From a virus, in the IMG/VR virus record IMGVR_UViG_3300020478_001251, positions 19,278 through 83,277 of that record: a DNA stretch of 64,000 bases; one strand, given 5' to 3'. The position numbers and the translations under genes are program-made. Under the pieces are notes generated by a model. That model had not been told where the DNA came from. It worked only from the letters and a program-made list of their open reading frames with translations, and did not search any database. Shown one piece after another: positions 61,601 to 64,000 of this stretch. Positions within the stretch are counted from its first letter, which is position 1; every line of letters starts with the position of its first letter.

Positions 61601-63512
61601 TTAAAAATAAAAACTCTTCATCATCCGTTTCAAATGGAACTATGGTAACAACATCTTCATATGGCTCCATTTTTTCTTCTACAAAATAACATAAATCATT
61701 TTCTTCAATATCATCTTCAAGTGTTTCATATAATCTAAAATATCTTGAATCTTTATCCCCTGCATCCATAAGTGGTCCAAGTTCTGTAGGTGATTTTGCA
61801 TCTGCTATATTTGTAACTAAATTATATCCACTCTTAGTAACAAGGTAAGTATTTAATCTGTAGATATCACTTTTTGTAAAATTAACAACCCAACTATCAA
61901 ATATTTTTCTTGAATTATCTTCACCACTATGTCCAGCTTGTGTAGCACCAGCTTCATAACTTAAACTAACTTTAATTCTATCTCTATCAAGAACTTCAAT
62001 AATTCTAGCTTTATAATCAACTGGAACTTGTGTATAAGTTGTCATCACTTCTGGTGTAGCATTAGTATTAAAAGTTCCTGTATCATCTACAAGATTTTCT
62101 TCAAATAAACTTTGTTCTATAATTTCTCGTGTAACTGCAGTAAATGGTTCATCAACAATAGTTTCATCTTCTGAATCATACTGATTAGCCCTATAAGAAT
62201 TCTCTATATCACCACCATCATCGGATTCATCCAATCCTCTTAACATATCAATTCTTCTATTTCTTGATTCAAGAAAACGCTCACTCCAATGTGAAGATGG
62301 TGTTGAACTCCACTTACCAAGAGTTGCACTAACTATATTATTAGCATATATTGTATGATGTTTATCTAATACTAAATTCCAAACATCCAATGGTTTAGAT
62401 ATAAACTCCTTACCAATCTCATTTGCCATATACCACTTACCACGATATTTTATTGGATGGTGGTCTGTAGTTATAAGTTTTTTAAACTGAACTAATTTAT
62501 CACCAAATCCTCTATTATCTTTAACTACCTTTAATACTCTTGCGTAACCCTGTTCTGTTTTAACTTTCATACCAGGTTTCATCATCTTGATTGGTATGGT
62601 ACGATTGTTACTTAATTTTACTTTTGTATCACCAACAAAACAAACACTACCATAAACATCCTCATCTCTAAATCTCTCGTAATCTGCTGTAGGTTGTTCT
62701 AAATTTTCAGTATCTACTCTCGGGTCTGTTGGTTCTCCTGTACTGAGTGTTTCAAAAACTTGTGCTCTTTGTGCAGCACCCATAGCCGCTGGTGGTGTTC
62801 TTGGTTGTAGTTGTTCAGCCTTTGTATATCGATACATACCTTTAATAATAATATCACCACCTACATGAGCATCTATAAATCCTCTATCATTATCTGCTAA
62901 AGTTGCAACTAATATTTGTGGGTCTGTTAAATCAAATCTTATTTTACCACCACCATTACTTCTTTTTGGATTATAAACAATTGGTCGATTTATTTTTTGA
63001 AAATTCTTTTTATATTGAATATTATTTATTGTTTGTGTTCCAACTTTAACTTCTTTTTTATTAGCGGAAATTTCTTTAATAGTATATTTTAATTCTCTTG
63101 GATATAACTCTGTTAAGTTTGTTTTATCTCCACTTGTGTTATTTACAAAATATTGAGTTTTACCACCTACAACTCTTGTTTGTGCTTTTCCAACATGAAC
63201 AAAACCTCTTTCATCTGTTAGTAAAGTTTGTTCTTTACCAGCCACAGTCCTTAAAAATAAATACTTTACTTTATAACTACCCTCATCAAATCCAGCTTGT
63301 CTGACATGTGTTCCAACATCAACATCCATAACACCTTCAGTTTCAAAATTAAATTCGGTAATAGGTAAAACTTCATTACTTAATAAATTATCTTCTAAAT
63401 CATAGATATATAAATGGACATAATCGTTACTATCCAACCCAAAAGAACTATATAGTTTTCTTGGATTTTCTAATTGTATCTTATCCTTTTGTGTTAAACC
63501 TTTTACTTGCAT
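58680..63512 (-). CDS. Large virion structural protein with internal Hint domain and LamG-like region
   Basis: 1610 residues. Near 291 begins a Hint domain: SVCFVGDTKVKLSNNRTIP, then LITTDHHPIKYRG (block B) and HHTIYANNIVSATLG at its end (about 400), where Asn-Asn replaces the usual His-Asn. Near 1015-1200 is a LamG-like stretch (ETIEFRFRSPISKDQ, GNLYIGGSGSKFVSTKF, SGSLMEFRLWSEPLS). NLPFFLRNKGNIRAVKGLLN and SSMLRVREYGGPDLNDRVSY are typical of a large marine phage structural family. The Hint domain lies well inside the chain, so it would split or cross-link the protein if active. Possibly a baseplate or tail protein. Confidence 0.65.
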   Translation of the reverse strand: MQVKGLTQKDKIQLENPRKLYSSFGLDSNDYVHLYIYDLEDNLLSNEVLPITEFNFETEGVMDVDVGTHVRQAGFDEGSYKVKYLFLRTVAGKEQTLLTDERGFVHVGKAQTRVVGGKTQYFVNNTSGDKTNLTELYPRELKYTIKEISANKKEVKVGTQTINNIQYKKNFQKINRPIVYNPKRSNGGGKIRFDLTDPQILVATLADNDRGFIDAHVGGDIIIKGMYRYTKAEQLQPRTPPAAMGAAQRAQVFETLSTGEPTDPRVDTENLEQPTADYERFRDEDVYGSVCFVGDTKVKLSNNRTIPIKMMKPGMKVKTEQGYARVLKVVKDNRGFGDKLVQFKKLITTDHHPIKYRGKWYMANEIGKEFISKPLDVWNLVLDKHHTIYANNIVSATLGKWSSTPSSHWSERFLESRNRRIDMLRGLDESDDGGDIENSYRANQYDSEDETIVDEPFTAVTREIIEQSLFEENLVDDTGTFNTNATPEVMTTYTQVPVDYKARIIEVLDRDRIKVSLSYEAGATQAGHSGEDNSRKIFDSWVVNFTKSDIYRLNTYLVTKSGYNLVTNIADAKSPTELGPLMDAGDKDSRYFRLYETLEDDIEENDLCYFVEEKMEPYEDVVTIVPFETDDEEFLFLRVPDLNSVNNPITFRGTPFKKHGDLVGTDSTVIQDIENQILSSSILDVKLNIDYSQRTNALQNDDEPQPGTSDYGFGNFVHFGSAVKRIENFKSKLELVEKYTSQSLALNNVTGSLGTRTEIDNKKNNVLNSFDPYEKYLYYESGSYVSSSVGEYYNATWPKDNSSTPYVNNHTSHSDSTTWFDTWRDYAKTYDIQNQNRLVNNIPQHVGNDRDNNVFLDFVDMTGQQFDEIWTYLKHFTDINDHSNKLSDGISKDIVREVAKGFGFQVDNGNDLVILPEYLLGKNPDGSDKYESPQEEVTEEIWKRILNNLPFFLRNKGNIRAVKGLLNCYGIPSSMLRVREYGGPDLNDRVSYEIKRKFTYALDFKSSEYVKTSWADDTTSGIKPETIEFRFRSPISKDQVIVQKDGDWAIQLRDNGETDAYGYLDFAISGSSSVGLVSSSLQPFYNDDMWSVMLTRVSQSGTDLTADTTSQKIKYELSAKQYDAGRNKILYQTSESLNVDGTVAAQTSWNDKFQSNGNLYIGGSGSKFVSTKFSGSLMEFRLWSEPLSQSAFENHVRAPKTYNGNTTSSYYDNMILRYPLDNNVTYATTSSIVNRAYPETYKHNGTTNLFTGNAYRSLTDIEEMKIPNIGPNRRNATKIRIEPTRLISSLTHNVRSEASAFDLAPVDSNKLGIYFSPVDILNEDIAYSVAGLNVDNEIGDPRDQYRLSYRGLDKLNRDYFKKYSRTNNFWDYLRIIDFYDGSIWKQLEKFIPARANATLGVLIEPHILERSKEIVGKAPEFDNNYFENAGEFVRGLSLSNFVSGSTDRSIVLEGEVPNYDGLINVHNMESSSLGTLGLPSLVRLNQIDARSDYGSLYATASVTFGGTTTEFTETLQPFISQSRLSEHNEIKNKIYTSSLDAYTDTPFSSSFEPAEFQSMAYESSLFRLFYKGQLLTKKNTIDGKEPVEVIVTTPTKLVTQEPGDSKLKVE

Positions 63513-63513
63513 T

Positions 63514-63978
63514 TTACATTTCCGCTATTTTTGTATTTAATTCTTCTATTGCAATTTCTAACGCCTCATTTAGTTCATCAGTTGCGGCAACCTTGGCATT
63601 TAGTTCAGCTTCTTTTGCTACTAAATCTGTATCATCAGTAGTAGGTTCATCAATAGATGTTGGTAATATTTCTTCGAATTGCATTTTTTTACCATAATGT
63701 TTAACAACATTCAAAACAGTCGCTGATTTTTGATAGATTGGTAATCTTACATATTGATATGGTTCTTCAAGTGAAGTTCCTGGTTTATCTGGACTTTCAT
63801 ATGATATTAAAAATCCATTATCATCTCTAAGTGGATTTGTAGCATTAGCATCAGAACCACTTATCGCCATTCTTTGTAAATTTTCTTGAACTGATTTTAA
63901 TTGTTTTTGTTTATCAGCATCAATTTGATTTTGATAAGAAGTACTTTTTTTACGAGCCTGTTTTATTGTATATGGCAT
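63514..63978 (-). CDS. Small virion-type protein with C-terminal coiled coil
   Basis: 154 residues. The N-terminal half (MPYTIKQARKKSTSYQNQID, LQRMAISGSDANATNPLRDD) is basic; the end (KEAELNAKVAATDELNEALE) is a coiled coil. GGGAG precedes the ATG at 63978. It comes just before the 1610-residue protein (2 nt apart) and near the window edge, so its upstream context is unknown. It could be a chaperone or a small structural part. Confidence 0.5.
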   Translation of the reverse strand: MPYTIKQARKKSTSYQNQIDADKQKQLKSVQENLQRMAISGSDANATNPLRDDNGFLISYESPDKPGTSLEEPYQYVRLPIYQKSATVLNVVKHYGKKMQFEEILPTSIDEPTTDDTDLVAKEAELNAKVAATDELNEALEIAIEELNTKIAEM

Positions 63979-64000
63979 TAATTCAACTCCCTACCGAAAA

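Noticed and set aside
1-64000. A host chromosome fragment or integrated element.
   Set aside because: The window has no integrase, attachment site or housekeeping genes; structural, fibre and replication genes of phage type occur throughout and are tightly coupled.

Overview
The window looks like part of a large, AT-rich genome of a marine T4-like tailed phage (myovirus type). Evidence for a phage: giant tail-fibre genes (one ending in a peptidase S74 chaperone domain), a run of virion structural genes at 55.8-64 kb, an Mre11/Rad50 (gp47/gp46-like) recombination protein next to a TOPRIM primase and a PD-(D/E)xK nuclease, and about 55 tightly packed genes on one strand with stop/start overlaps (ATGA, TAATG). 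Only one short gene, a ribbon-helix-helix protein at 41618-41791, is on the plus strand. The host was probably a diderm of the Fibrobacterota-Chlorobiota-Bacteroidota/Marinimicrobia type: exported proteins have signal peptides ending in AQ/GQ/TQ, and one has a YPNPF-type type IX secretion (T9SS) C-terminal sorting domain. This host call is inference.

Layout, in the direction of transcription (high to low coordinates). (1) 55.8-64 kb: virion structural block, with a 1610-residue protein carrying an internal Hint domain and a LamG-like domain, a polybasic protein and two paralogous 336-337-residue proteins. (2) 46.8-55.6 kb: an envelope block with an 886-residue T9SS-cargo-like protein with cohesin/dockerin-like parts, a PorV/PorQ-like barrel, single-TM proteins, a CsgG-like lipoprotein, an outer-membrane barrel, a second CsgG-like periplasmic protein, holin/spanin-like proteins, a PAP2 phosphatase and a zincin. 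It has a 200-nt leader with three hairpins. (3) 41.8-46.8 kb: recombination/replication block (nuclease, nucleotidyltransferase, primase, fused SbcD-SbcC). (4) 23.4-41.5 kb: fibre block (3544- and 1750-residue proteins, a small Hint protein, a GT-B glycosyltransferase). (5) 16.5-23.4 kb: methyltransferase, glycosyltransferases including two GT7-like enzymes with a LamG domain inserted in the catalytic domain, a twitch-type radical SAM protein and a free LamG protein. (6) 1-16.5 kb: a glycan island with seven SGNH-like proteins, four glycosyltransferase-like proteins of one family, three extended SDR epimerases, an RmlC-like epimerase, a split minimal ThDP enzyme (E1alpha + E1beta) and two Fe(II)/2OG oxygenases.

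Interpretation: regions 4-6 could build and attach an unusual, acylated or alkylated sugar, either on the fibres or on the host surface. Region 2 could remodel the host envelope late in infection, possibly using the host T9SS. A recurrent motif, TATAAATAT(C/A) on the plus strand, lies in eight of the few intergenic gaps and probably marks transcription-unit starts. No tRNA, rRNA, CRISPR array, insertion sequence or clear rho-independent terminator was seen.
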